Shown here: positions 1 to 8,154 of the stretch, one piece after another
How positions within the stretch are numbered: position 1 is the first letter of the stretch
Layout of the letters: each line of letters begins with the position of its first letter
Source: Candidatus Thermoplasmatota archaeon
GTDB lineage: Archaea > Thermoplasmatota > SW-10-69-26 > JACQPN01 > JAJPHT01
Direction: 5' to 3'
Assembly: GCA_035540375.1 (NCBI GenBank)
Contig: DATLGO010000087.1
Span: 1-64,000 of the forward strand
DNA: 64,000 bases
Notes under the pieces: generated by a model
Database searches by the model: none
Told to the model about the DNA's origin: nothing
The model's input: only the letters and a program-made list of their open reading frames with translations
Made by a program: the position numbers and the translations under genes

Positions 1-111
1 CCTCACCCCCGCGCGGACACAACAAGGCCGCCCCCAAAACTATCAAAGCGTCCCTCTTCCTTGCCGCATCGCCGGCGTTCTTCGTCGTGGAAGCCGCCTG
101 TTGCCCCTGGG

Positions 112-1485
112 GTGACCCGAATCCGATCGTCGCGCTTACGAAGCTCATCGGCTGCATCCTCGCGGCGGCCCCGCCCTGTTAACGTCGCGCTGCTCGTCTT
201 CGCGATGCTCGCGGTCCTGCCCCCCGCGGCCGCCCAGCTCGAGCCGGGCCCCCCGGGAACCATCACGGTGAGCACGTCGCCCGCGATCGACACGCCGCTG
301 CTGAAGACGCCCGGGGTCCGCATCGCCCAGGACGCCAGCATCCCCGCGCTCATCATTCCGGAGCCCGTGTACGGCCCCGTCGCGGGCCTGCGCGTGGACC
401 ACCCGCCCTTCGTGCAGTTCTGGCTCACGTACCACGGCTGGAACATCAACGTGCTGGACCTCTGGTTCAGCAACAACTACTCGAACGAATACCTCCAGAA
501 CGGCAACCGCTTCACGGTCGCCGGCTGGCAGTCCTTCGACGGCGAGACGCACTGGCATTCCCGTTGGGCGATCGAGATCGCGGCGCGAGTGCAGGAATAC
601 CACACCGGGACGCGGGGCGCGCCCAACATGACGCCCTATTGGCATCCGATCGCCTATCGGGTCCACGACGAGACGCCGAACATCCATTACTCGGTTCACG
701 CCCGCGAGGCGGGCGTCGCGGTGAATGATTTCGTTCCCGTCGTCGAAAGCGAGCACGCGCCGTTGCGGGCGATCACGCCCGCGCGCGCATCCGACTCGCA
801 CGCCGCCGGCAATCTCGAGAGCGCCGTGCAGCCGTTGGAGGCCGCGGCGCTCGCGCCGGCCCCGGCGCCCCCCCGACCTGCGGACGCGCCCCTGGAGGCG
901 ACGCCGGTCCCGAAAGAGGAAGCGACGATCGCCTCGTTCGCCGATCCCGCCTCAATTCTTTCAAGCCCCACGGCCTTGGCGCTCGTCGCTGCGGGCGCAA
1001 TCGTCGTCGGCTGGCTTGTCGGCCTCCTCGCAAGCAGCCGGCTGGTCCGCCATCGGATCCTCCAGCAGCGGACGCGAGCGGCGATCTTCGAGGCCATCGA
1101 CGGCCGACCGGGCCTGACGCTCGCGGAACTCGTTCCCATCGTGGGCGTCCGGCGCCAGACCGTGGCGTACCACCTGCGCGTCCTCGTCCAGCAGAAGTAC
1201 GTGGTCACCCGACGATGGGGCGAGCGCACCCTGCACTTCGCAAGCGATGCGAGCGAGGCCCGCGAGCCGTTCACGCGGGTCGTGGTCGGGCGCGCGGATC
1301 GCGCGCGCCAGATCCTGGAGACCGTCCGCGCCGAGCCGGGCATCACGTCCACGCGCCTCACGGAGCGGCTCGGACTCGGGCGCTCGACGGTGCGATGGCA
1401 CCTCTCGCGGCTCGAGGCGTTGAGGCTCATCGAGACGCGGCGGGCGGGCGGGGTCATCGAGTTGCGGGCGGCCGGCGTCCGCTGA
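112..1485 (+). CDS. Membrane-anchored tandem winged-helix regulator
   Basis: Likely a membrane-tethered transcription regulator that senses something outside the cell. An arginine-rich N-terminus leads into a hydrophobic stretch ending in PPAAAQ (signal peptide or first membrane segment). About 240 residues of extracytoplasmic domain follow, then a Pro/Ala-rich linker and one transmembrane helix near residues 285-306. The cytoplasmic tail holds two winged helix-turn-helix domains (about 323-381 and 396-456; recognition helices around VRRQTVAYHLRVL and LGRSTVRWHLSRL). Two wHTH domains behind a membrane helix are common in Thermoplasmata-type archaea (family knowledge). The start is uncertain: the frame is open to the window edge, TTG at 61 and ATG at 205 are alternatives, and GTG at 112 gives the best signal-peptide n-region. 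It ends 71 nt before a gene whose promoter carries a palindrome, so it may regulate that gene (inference). Confidence 0.7.
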   Translation: MTRIRSSRLRSSSAASSRRPRPVNVALLVFAMLAVLPPAAAQLEPGPPGTITVSTSPAIDTPLLKTPGVRIAQDASIPALIIPEPVYGPVAGLRVDHPPFVQFWLTYHGWNINVLDLWFSNNYSNEYLQNGNRFTVAGWQSFDGETHWHSRWAIEIAARVQEYHTGTRGAPNMTPYWHPIAYRVHDETPNIHYSVHAREAGVAVNDFVPVVESEHAPLRAITPARASDSHAAGNLESAVQPLEAAALAPAPAPPRPADAPLEATPVPKEEATIASFADPASILSSPTALALVAAGAIVVGWLVGLLASSRLVRHRILQQRTRAAIFEAIDGRPGLTLAELVPIVGVRRQTVAYHLRVLVQQKYVVTRRWGERTLHFASDASEAREPFTRVVVGRADRARQILETVRAEPGITSTRLTERLGLGRSTVRWHLSRLEALRLIETRRAGGVIELRAAGVR

Positions 1486-1519
1486 CGGCGTCCGTCATTT
1501 CAGTGAGCGTGCCGAATCG

Positions 1520-1549
1520 AAAATTAAAATAGTGACATTGACATGTCAC
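1520..1549 (+). promoter_or_regulatory. TATA-like box plus perfect palindrome before the kelch gene
   Basis: AAAATTAAAATA at 1520-1531 is the most AT-rich stretch around. It sits about 31 nt upstream of the GTG at 1557, the spacing expected when an archaeal TATA box drives a leaderless transcript beginning at the start codon. It is abutted by a perfect inverted repeat, GTGACAT-TGAC-ATGTCAC (1532-1549), lying between the TATA box and the predicted transcription start. That is a classic position for an archaeal repressor site. The regulator is unknown; the wHTH protein just upstream is one candidate. Confidence 0.55.
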
Positions 1550-1556
1550 CCCTTGG

Positions 1557-4500
1557 GTGGGGCGTCTGGTTTCATTCCGGGGAAAGGAGGCGATTCAATC
1601 GGCAGGCTTCGCGGTCATCCTTCTGGTCCTCGTCCCGACGGCTTCGGCTGGAACCGTCGAAGTCCACCCTCAAACGCTGCCCGGTCCGAAGGCCTTCGCC
1701 GCAGCGGTATGGACCGGCGAGGCTGTGTACCTCTTTGGCGGCACCAACACTGCCGGGGGATTCACGCGCGACATCATCAGGTTCGACCCTGCGGGAACCG
1801 CGACTCTCCTTGCAGCTATGCTGCCTGAAGCCGTCATCGAGTCAGCCGTTGCGTGGGATGGCACGCACGCATATATCATCGGAGGGAAAACGGCGACGGG
1901 CTATTCGGATAAGATCACGCGATTCACACCCTCCACCGGCACGGTCGCGGTCCTCGCTTCTAAGCTTCCATCGCCGCGCGGCGGGTCTGCCGCGTTTTGG
2001 GATGATCGAGACCTTCCCGCCAGAGGATGTCCCGGCGGTTGCGTTTATGTCCTCGGGGGAAGAATTGGGTCTTACAACGACATCGATGCGATCGTGAAGT
2101 TCAACCCAGGCGATGGAAGCGTTACGACACTTCCTGAGGTACTGCCACGTCGCTCTTCTAGCCATTCAGTCGCCTGGACGGGCGACAAGGCTTATGTCGT
2201 CGGCATTTACGAGGGCAATCAGGGCTACCTCGATCCAAGCATCGTCGAATATACGCCAACTTCAGGCGCCGTGAGGACAAAGTCCGTTGCTCTGCCTTTT
2301 GGTCGGCAAAGTCCCGCGGCTGTTTGGAACGGCTTCAACGTCCTCGTCATGGGCGGTTACAACAATGGCGCGACGTCTCAGATATTGCGCTACGACCCCG
2401 TGCGCGATCAAATCGTAAATTTCGCGGTCAATCTGCCGACAGGCCGTTATGCGAGTGCAGCCGTATACCAGGGCGCGCTGCAAACTCTCGTCTTCGGCGG
2501 CTACTCAAGCGCTGGCCAAACCTCTCAAATTCTCCGGGTCTTCGGCGATGCGCCGCCCAGCGGGCCTGTGGACACGACCGCGACAGCCGGTCCCGCGCGC
2601 GGGCAGGTGACTGTGACGTGGGCCCCCTCCTCGAGCAACGGCGGGGACCCCATCACTGGGTATCGCGTCTATCGCGGAATCGCGCCCGATAACGTCGTCC
2701 ATCTCGCGACAGTGATCAGCGGAACAAACTATGCCGATACCGGTCACGGAGACGGCTTGGCGCTGTACTATCAAATCTCAGCCGAGAATTCTATTGGCGA
2801 ATCGGTTCGGTCGGAGGTCGTCAGCGCGAGGACGTTCTCAGTGCCTGGCGTCCCCCAAGCGCTCATTGGCGAGAGCGGCCCAAGGAGAGGCTCGATCACC
2901 CTAACTTGGGCAGCGCCGGCGATAGACGGTGGCAAGCCAGTCACGAGCTACCGTATCCAGATCGAGTCCGAGGAACGTGGACCGATGCCCACAATGTCGG
3001 TCGGAACGTCCACGAATATCGCGATCGAGAATTTGCTGGACGGTGAGCAGGTCTCAATCCGCGCCGCCGCGGTCAATGAACTAGGAGAGGGACCTGCAAC
3101 TTCGAGTATCCGCGTTCGGGCGCCTCATGGCCCCCTGTCGGAAATCAAAACCGCCCCTTCAATGTTGACGATGCGCATAGGTGAAAGCGCCCCCTTCTCC
3201 GCGAAGGGATTCGATGCGCGCGGGAACGAAATCCCTATCCAATTGACCTGGAGCGCGACATGTGGGGCCGTAGACGCAACTGGGTTCTACGTAGCGCCAC
3301 GAGAAGTTGGCAGCTGTGTCATTGCTGCAACGGCGGAATCTATCCAAGGCCGAGCGAGTGTCGAAGTTCTCCCGGGCCCTCTCGCGTCCATCGAGATCCT
3401 CGCCTTTCCGGTCGAGGTGGGCGAGCGCGTCGAGTTTGCGCTCATCGGCTTCGACCGCTACGCCAACCGCGTGCCGATTGACCCCTCCGTCCTCGTTTTC
3501 GAGGCTCCCACACGAGCGGGCGAGATACGCCTCTGTCATTCTCAAAATGAAATCGAGGTCTGCGCATCGGTCATGGTTCAGCCGGGACCTGTTGCCCGCG
3601 TCGCGGTCGAATTGCCGGATGGGCCCATCGTCGCGGGACAATCCTATCCGGTGGTCGCGAAGGCCTTCGATCGTTTCGAGAACGAGGTCGCCACGTCCAT
3701 TGCACTCATCGCTCACCGCGGACAAGCGGATGACGGCATCTACGCTGCGCCCGAGGTCGCCGGATACGATCAGATCGACGCCCACGTTGACGGCGTGGCA
3801 GTCTCTCTCTTCGTCGAAGTCGTCGCCGGGCCCCTTGCGACGCTGCGGGTGCTACCGGAGGCGATCACCCTATCGGCGGGTGAATATCTAATGATCGTGG
3901 TCGTGGGCTTCGACGCGTTCGGCAATGCGGTCGCGATTGAACCCGAACTGACGGCTTCGTGTGGGTCCGTCACGGGCAGCAGCTACCTAGCCCCGACAAT
4001 GGCGGATCAGGCCTGCACGATCGAGGCCCGCTTGGGCGCCATCGCCGGCTATTCGCTGATCGATGTGGTGGCGGGACCCTTGGATCTCCTCCTCCTGTCC
4101 GGCCCTGAGAGCGTCGAGGCAGGATCCGTGATGACGCTCCGCTTCGATGGCTATGATTTCCACCGTAACCTCATCCACCGTGCCACCGGATCGTTCGAAG
4201 AGGCGGTTCCAACCCAGGCGGGCACGGCGAAAACTTGCATCGAAATCGATGGCATTGAAGCCTGCTGGAATTACAGCGTGGTTCCGGGGCCCATCAACGG
4301 TTTCGAGTTGCGATTCGAGGAATCGCCTCTCGTGGTGGGGAGCATCTATGCCTTGATCGTTGAGGCCTTCGACCGATACCGCAACCCGGTCATGGCTGAC
4401 CCGCTCGTCACCGCCGAGCGAGGTTTCATGGAAGGCCTGCAATACAGAGCCCCCACGCTTGCGGGTCACGACACGGTCGTCGCTCGGGAGGGCGGTGTGG

Positions 4501-5351
4501 AGGCCTCGCTCTCGTTTGTCGTCATTCCGGGCCCCTTGGCCCGCCTTGCTGTGACGGGGTCAACGGCGGTCGAGGTCGGCAGCGAAATCAAGTTCGACGC
4601 ATTCGGTTTCGACGCATTCGACAATTCCGTTCTCTTCACGCCAACTTGGACCGCGAGCAGGGGAGTGATCCAAGCGGATGGGCGCTACGCCGCGCCGACA
4701 GTTCCGGTCACGGCTGAGATCCAGGTCCACGCTGACGGCGTCGCGAGTCCGGTTCACGTCGTCCAGGTGCACGCCGGGCCACTCGCGCAGATCACCGTCG
4801 TATCGCCGGCGGCGGTCGCCAATGTGTGGCGCCCGTTGACGGTGGGCGCGATTGGTCACGACCGCTTCGGGAACGATGTGCCCGCGTCCGGTCTCGAATG
4901 GTCGACCGACCTCGGTCAGATCAGCACCACGGGCAAGTTCCTATCGACCCGGACCGGCAACGCGACGATCCTCGCGACGGTCGGCGAGATCGTCGGGGCG
5001 CTCGCGCTGCCCGTGGTCGATCGGCTCGGAGTTGAGATCGAGATCAACGACGCCGCTGGCTCCATGAGCGGTCTCCTGCGAGGAGACGGCGAGGGCAAGG
5101 TCAACGTCACCTTCGCCGACGGAAGTCCCGTGGCGCAGGCGCCCGTGGCCGTGGATCTGCATTACGTCGACGTGCTGGGCCGGCCTCGCTCCGAGCGCCT
5201 TGCGTCGGGCGTCACCGGGCCTACGGGCGAAGTTGAATTCGAGTTCCCCGCCAAGCTCTATCCCCCCGGTTCCTACGCTATCGTCGTGTCAACGTCGTGG
5301 TGGCAAAACCAAGGCATGGCCTCACGACCGCACACGGTTGCGGCTCCATGA
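1557..5351 (+). CDS. Secreted kelch / fibronectin III / Ig-repeat surface protein
   Basis: A 1264-aa exported protein. After a hydrophobic signal (AGFAVILLVLVPTASA) comes a kelch beta-propeller of about six blades (residues 35-330; repeated YLFGG, YIIGGK, YVLGGR, LVMGGY, LVFGGY). Two fibronectin type III domains follow (about 335-425 and 430-525). Then come about eight Ig-like modules of 75-90 residues, each opened by a [P/A/H]GP(L/V/I) linker and containing a GFD-x-(Y/F)-x-N core. A C-terminal domain (about 1150-1264) ends in STSWWQNQ. No membrane anchor or sorting tail is visible. GTG at 1557 suits a leaderless mRNA; a GGAGG at 1584-1589 has no conventional start codon after it. Codon third positions are visibly less GC-rich over about 1650-4700 than in the neighbours, hinting at acquisition by transfer. 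Probably adhesion or glycan binding (inference). Confidence 0.85.
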   Translation: MGRLVSFRGKEAIQSAGFAVILLVLVPTASAGTVEVHPQTLPGPKAFAAAVWTGEAVYLFGGTNTAGGFTRDIIRFDPAGTATLLAAMLPEAVIESAVAWDGTHAYIIGGKTATGYSDKITRFTPSTGTVAVLASKLPSPRGGSAAFWDDRDLPARGCPGGCVYVLGGRIGSYNDIDAIVKFNPGDGSVTTLPEVLPRRSSSHSVAWTGDKAYVVGIYEGNQGYLDPSIVEYTPTSGAVRTKSVALPFGRQSPAAVWNGFNVLVMGGYNNGATSQILRYDPVRDQIVNFAVNLPTGRYASAAVYQGALQTLVFGGYSSAGQTSQILRVFGDAPPSGPVDTTATAGPARGQVTVTWAPSSSNGGDPITGYRVYRGIAPDNVVHLATVISGTNYADTGHGDGLALYYQISAENSIGESVRSEVVSARTFSVPGVPQALIGESGPRRGSITLTWAAPAIDGGKPVTSYRIQIESEERGPMPTMSVGTSTNIAIENLLDGEQVSIRAAAVNELGEGPATSSIRVRAPHGPLSEIKTAPSMLTMRIGESAPFSAKGFDARGNEIPIQLTWSATCGAVDATGFYVAPREVGSCVIAATAESIQGRASVEVLPGPLASIEILAFPVEVGERVEFALIGFDRYANRVPIDPSVLVFEAPTRAGEIRLCHSQNEIEVCASVMVQPGPVARVAVELPDGPIVAGQSYPVVAKAFDRFENEVATSIALIAHRGQADDGIYAAPEVAGYDQIDAHVDGVAVSLFVEVVAGPLATLRVLPEAITLSAGEYLMIVVVGFDAFGNAVAIEPELTASCGSVTGSSYLAPTMADQACTIEARLGAIAGYSLIDVVAGPLDLLLLSGPESVEAGSVMTLRFDGYDFHRNLIHRATGSFEEAVPTQAGTAKTCIEIDGIEACWNYSVVPGPINGFELRFEESPLVVGSIYALIVEAFDRYRNPVMADPLVTAERGFMEGLQYRAPTLAGHDTVVAREGGVEASLSFVVIPGPLARLAVTGSTAVEVGSEIKFDAFGFDAFDNSVLFTPTWTASRGVIQADGRYAAPTVPVTAEIQVHADGVASPVHVVQVHAGPLAQITVVSPAAVANVWRPLTVGAIGHDRFGNDVPASGLEWSTDLGQISTTGKFLSTRTGNATILATVGEIVGALALPVVDRLGVEIEINDAAGSMSGLLRGDGEGKVNVTFADGSPVAQAPVAVDLHYVDVLGRPRSERLASGVTGPTGEVEFEFPAKLYPPGSYAIVVSTSWWQNQGMASRPHTVAAP

Positions 5352-5544
5352 CGGTGATTCGAGTCAAGAAAACGGAGGGTGGCCCCCGTCCTCGAGCGGG
5401 CCCCGCGGGAGGGCGATACATCTCCCGTGGCTGGCGAGCGTCGAGGACGGAGGACCGGGGACGCAAAGCGAGCCTTGCGCCAAACCTCTCGACCATGGAG
5501 AATACGCGGCGGGAGATAAGTTGGTTCTGCCTTTTCTAGCCGGC
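5186..5544 (+). repeat. Copy 1 of a 359-bp direct repeat (kelch 3' end plus flank)
   Basis: This block recurs in the same orientation at 8621-8977. It covers the last 55 codons of the kelch gene and about 190 nt beyond its stop. The only length differences I see are two single-base deletions in copy 2, one in the coding part and one in a C-run after the stop. The post-stop part is better conserved than the coding part: about 60 nt around 5400-5460 and about 28 nt around 5495-5520 are identical. An invariant hairpin, CGCGGGAG-10 nt-CTCCCGTG, lies at 5404-5429 (8837-8862 in copy 2). Confidence 0.85.
5348..5539 (+). CDS. Possible 63-aa ORF overlapping the kelch stop codon
   Basis: An ATG at 5348 overlaps the kelch stop (ATGA), the translational-coupling arrangement used throughout this window. 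The product would be 63 residues, basic, beginning MTVIRVKKTEGG and ending MENTRREISWFCLF, with no recognisable domain. The frame and stop are kept in the second half of the repeat copy at 8.9 kb, but a one-base deletion there breaks the first half. Differences between copies do not favour silent positions clearly, so the conservation may reflect an RNA or DNA element instead of a protein. Confidence 0.3.
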   Translation: MTVIRVKKTEGGPRPRAGPAGGRYISRGWRASRTEDRGRKASLAPNLSTMENTRREISWFCLF

Positions 5545-5643
5545 CGGGTTCGCCCGCCGCGCTGCGCCCCGCGTGGTTGGACGATGAACGGGCACCGGGA
5601 GTCGGGGGGATTCGAACCTGTTCGGAGGCCAGCCCCCGGGTGT

Positions 5644-6411
5644 TCACGCAGGTTCCTTGTGACCGGCCTCGCGCCAGCGCCGGGCCTTCGGGTGGTCGCC
5701 CTTGCTGAGGATGAGCTCCTGAACGGCGGCCTTGGTGGACGTCGGGAAATCCTGGTTCGACATCCACTGCAGGTACCCGGGATCCGTATGGGCGACGATC
5801 TGGCCCTGATAGCGCCCGAAGTTGTAGACGACGCGGCCCTCGTCGTTGATCACGAACTTGCCCGCGCGGTCGATCTCGTTGTCGGGTCGCGTGAGCTTCA
5901 CGCTCGACGCCTCGTCGAGGCCCGCCGCCTTGCACATCGCGCGCCACACGTCGAGCGTCATCTCCACGTCGGCCTTCGCGTCATGGGCTTTCGCGTGCTC
6001 GACGCCGAGCCATCGCAGGGCCGCGCCCGCGAGGGTGCGCGGCTCGAGCGCGTGCCACATTCGGTAGACGTCGATCTCCTGCACCGTCGCGAGGTCGATG
6101 CCGCGCTCTCCCGCGCGCCGCAGCTCGCGGTCGAGAATCAGCGTGTCGAAGCCCCTGGAATTGTATCCGAGGAGCGTGGCGTCCGCGATGAGGCCCTGCA
6201 CCTCCGCGGCCACCGCGGCAAAGGGCGGCGCCTCCGAGACGTCGGCGTCCGTGATGCCGTGCACCGCGGTCGCGGCTTCCGGGATCGGGACGCCGGGATT
6301 CACGCGGAACGTGCGCGCGGACCCGCCGATCGGCAGCAGGGTGATCTCGACGATGCGGTCCTTCTCGGGATCGGTCCCTGTCGTCTCCGTGTCGAAGGCC
6401 ACGATGCGCAT
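5644..6411 (-). CDS. DEDDh 3'-5' exonuclease (DnaQ/ExoX-like)
   Basis: A 255-aa exonuclease that would remove nucleotides from 3' ends of DNA or RNA. Motif Exo I is FDTETTG (D6, E8), Exo II is YNSRGFDTLILDREL, and Exo III is HDAKADVEMT, the H-x4-D form of the DEDDh class. The C-terminal 60 residues (FGRYQGQIV, then YLQWMSNQDFP) resemble the small tail domain of ExoX-like exonucleases. Start ATG at 6411 puts the first strand (MRIVAFDTETTG) at the N-terminus as in homologues; the upstream frame is low-complexity Arg/Ser. It lies 73 nt downstream of the protoglobin gene on the same strand and may be cotranscribed with it. Substrate is unknown. Confidence 0.9.
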   Translation of the reverse strand: MRIVAFDTETTGTDPEKDRIVEITLLPIGGSARTFRVNPGVPIPEAATAVHGITDADVSEAPPFAAVAAEVQGLIADATLLGYNSRGFDTLILDRELRRAGERGIDLATVQEIDVYRMWHALEPRTLAGAALRWLGVEHAKAHDAKADVEMTLDVWRAMCKAAGLDEASSVKLTRPDNEIDRAGKFVINDEGRVVYNFGRYQGQIVAHTDPGYLQWMSNQDFPTSTKAAVQELILSKGDHPKARRWREAGHKEPA

Positions 6412-6484
6412 GAAGGTCCTTTTCACGAGCGCTTCGGGGGCTTGTAGCCCTTGCCGTGGCCTGTTTGCCCGCGCTTCGAACGAT

Positions 6485-7066
6485 CTACCAATCGCCGTCG
6501 CGTGCGTAGGGTCTCGACCAGAGCGCGACCTGGATCGTGAGCGACTTTCCCCACGCGGCGTGCATGGCGTCGACCTCCTCCGGCGTGTGGCCGCCGAGCG
6601 CAAGGAACTTGCGGATGTCACTCATCGGGTGAACCATCGCGACGATGAAGCGAAGCGGCACGACGTCGGTGGACTCGACGCCGTCCGTCCGGTTCTTCTT
6701 GCTGCGATGGTGCCGGAGGGCGATCTCGTTTTGGTAATCGAGCCACGCTTGGTCCATCGGACGCTCGAGCGTGTCCTTCAGCCACATGACGAGGCGGCCG
6801 TGCGCGGCCTGGAGGTAGCGGTCGATGGGCTGGCCGTCCTTGCCGACGAATCCGGAAACGAAGATGCGTCCGAAGACGCCTTGCCATTGACCGAGCATCG
6901 CGTCGAGGTGCTGCGGCAGGAACGTCGCGGCCTTCCGGAGCGCCGCCTCGTCTCGCGGGGTCCACCCGACGCATTCCTGGAGGTCGGCGAGGTCCTTCAT
7001 CGTGACCGGGGAGCGTGCGACGGCGGCCGTGCCGTACGTGTAGCCGGCGGTGTGCATGGGATCCAT
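6485..7066 (-). CDS. pgb: Protoglobin (globin-fold heme protein)
   Basis: A 193-aa single-domain protoglobin, matching the roughly 195-aa length of Methanosarcina acetivorans Pgb as I recall it. Family landmarks include GYTYGT near the start, WLDYQNEIALRHHRSKKN (the region carrying the proximal heme histidine), the TDGVES loop, GHTPEEVDAMHAAW, and QVALWSRPYARDGDW at the C-terminus. Protoglobins bind O2, CO and NO; the physiological role in archaea is open. ATG at 7066 fits family length, but an in-frame ATG at 7120 would add 18 residues. It is divergent from an Lrp-type regulator, which suggests control from the shared intergenic region. Confidence 0.93.
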   Translation of the reverse strand: MDPMHTAGYTYGTAAVARSPVTMKDLADLQECVGWTPRDEAALRKAATFLPQHLDAMLGQWQGVFGRIFVSGFVGKDGQPIDRYLQAAHGRLVMWLKDTLERPMDQAWLDYQNEIALRHHRSKKNRTDGVESTDVVPLRFIVAMVHPMSDIRKFLALGGHTPEEVDAMHAAWGKSLTIQVALWSRPYARDGDW

Positions 7067-7206
7067 CGGGGAGATTCCATGCCGGAGAAAAGGGCGTGGA
7101 TCGAGGGCCCGACGGTTCATGCTCCGCCGTCGCCGCGGGTTCCGTTTCGTTCGGGGGCGCGCCCGCTTTCGGAAAGGGCTATGTCGCGCGCCGACCGTCC
7201 GCGGCC
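7067..7206. promoter_or_regulatory. Divergent promoter region, protoglobin / Lrp-type regulator
   Basis: About 140 nt between divergently transcribed genes. It holds an interrupted palindrome, CTTTC-G-GAAAG (7166-7176), and a TTCCGTTTCGTTCGG tract (7140-7154). No convincing TATA box is visible in either direction. The palindrome is a candidate site for the regulator starting at 7207. Confidence 0.3.
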
Positions 7207-8154
7207 GTGGACGCGACGGACATCGCCATCATGCGGGAGGTCTTCCGCGAGCGTGTCTTCTTCTGGGGGAACCTCGACCCGCGTCTCTCGCTTGAGACCA
7301 TCGCGCGCCGCGTCGGCCTCGCCCGCACCACGGTCCGCGCGCGGATCCAGCGCTGGTCCAAGGACGGGTTCATCGAGCGCTACGAGGTCATGCCCAACCC
7401 CTCTCTCTTCGGCGCGCGGCTCGGCGCGTGCGGGGTCCGCATCGAGGACCCTCGCGCGAAGGCGCGCTTCCTCGACGAGCTGGACCTCGTCGACGGCGTC
7501 GTCGTGGCGCTCGATCACCTCGGGCCTTGGGTCGTCGTGGATCTCGTGATCGACGAGCCGCGCCTCCTGGAGCGCCGGCGCAGGCTCATGGCGCGCCTCC
7601 CCGGCGTCAACGAGGTCGAGGAATGTCTTCCGATCGAGACCCCGCGCGCGACCGCCGACTTGACGGATCTCGACTGGCGCATCGTGAAGGCGCTCCGCGA
7701 GGCGCCGCTTGCGACGATCGACGCGACGGCGCGGAAGGTGGGCGTGAGCGCGAAGACGCTCGCGCGGCGCTACGAGCGCCTCGTCGCGTCGAACGCCGTG
7801 TGGTTCGTCCCGGTGCTCGACTTCGGCGGCTACACGGGCGGGAGCGTGGGGCGACTCATCGTCACCCTCGCGAAGGACGCGGACCCGCGCAAGGTCGCGA
7901 AAGGCCTGCGCGCGCTTCCGGGTGCCCTCGTCGTGGCGGACCTGCACCCCGTGCACCCGGGCCCCGTCCCGGGGCCCTTCGACGTGCTCTGCCACCTCGA
8001 CGCCGTCCCGCACGCGGAAGCGGTGCAGCGAGCGGCGCTCGACGTGACGGGCGTCGCGGGCGTCGAGGTCATCTTTCCCCGAAGCCTGCGCGTATACAAC
8101 GGATGGTTCGAGGCGCAGATGGGGAAGCTCGACGGCGCGTCGCCGCGGCGCTAA
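7207..8154 (+). CDS. Lrp/AsnC-type transcription regulator with two HTH domains
   Basis: A 315-aa DNA-binding protein built as two Lrp-like halves. The first HTH is near residues 3-60 (LETIARRVGLARTTVRARIQ) and is followed by a ferredoxin-like region rich in short beta strands. A second HTH is near 150-205 (IDATARKVGVSAKTLARRYE), followed by another ligand-domain-like region (SVGRLIVTLAKDADPRKVAKG). Lrp-type regulators usually bind amino acids or related metabolites. GTG at 7207 opens directly into the first HTH (VDATDIAIMREVF); the longer frame upstream overlaps the protoglobin start and reads as low-complexity. Its natural candidate target is the divergent protoglobin gene, or itself (inference). 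Confidence 0.85.
   Translation: MDATDIAIMREVFRERVFFWGNLDPRLSLETIARRVGLARTTVRARIQRWSKDGFIERYEVMPNPSLFGARLGACGVRIEDPRAKARFLDELDLVDGVVVALDHLGPWVVVDLVIDEPRLLERRRRLMARLPGVNEVEECLPIETPRATADLTDLDWRIVKALREAPLATIDATARKVGVSAKTLARRYERLVASNAVWFVPVLDFGGYTGGSVGRLIVTLAKDADPRKVAKGLRALPGALVVADLHPVHPGPVPGPFDVLCHLDAVPHAEAVQRAALDVTGVAGVEVIFPRSLRVYNGWFEAQMGKLDGASPRR

Noticed and set aside
1584-1595. GGAGGCG followed by ATT as an alternative kelch start
   Set aside because: Spacing of 2 nt is too short for a ribosome site, and the TATA position supports the leaderless GTG at 1557.
5600-5650. tRNA-like T-arm on the minus strand (GGTTCGAATCCCC)
   Set aside because: The T-loop consensus is present, but the T-stem pairs poorly, no 5' acceptor half or anticodon arm is found upstream or downstream (a permuted order was also tried), and the region runs into exonuclease coding sequence.
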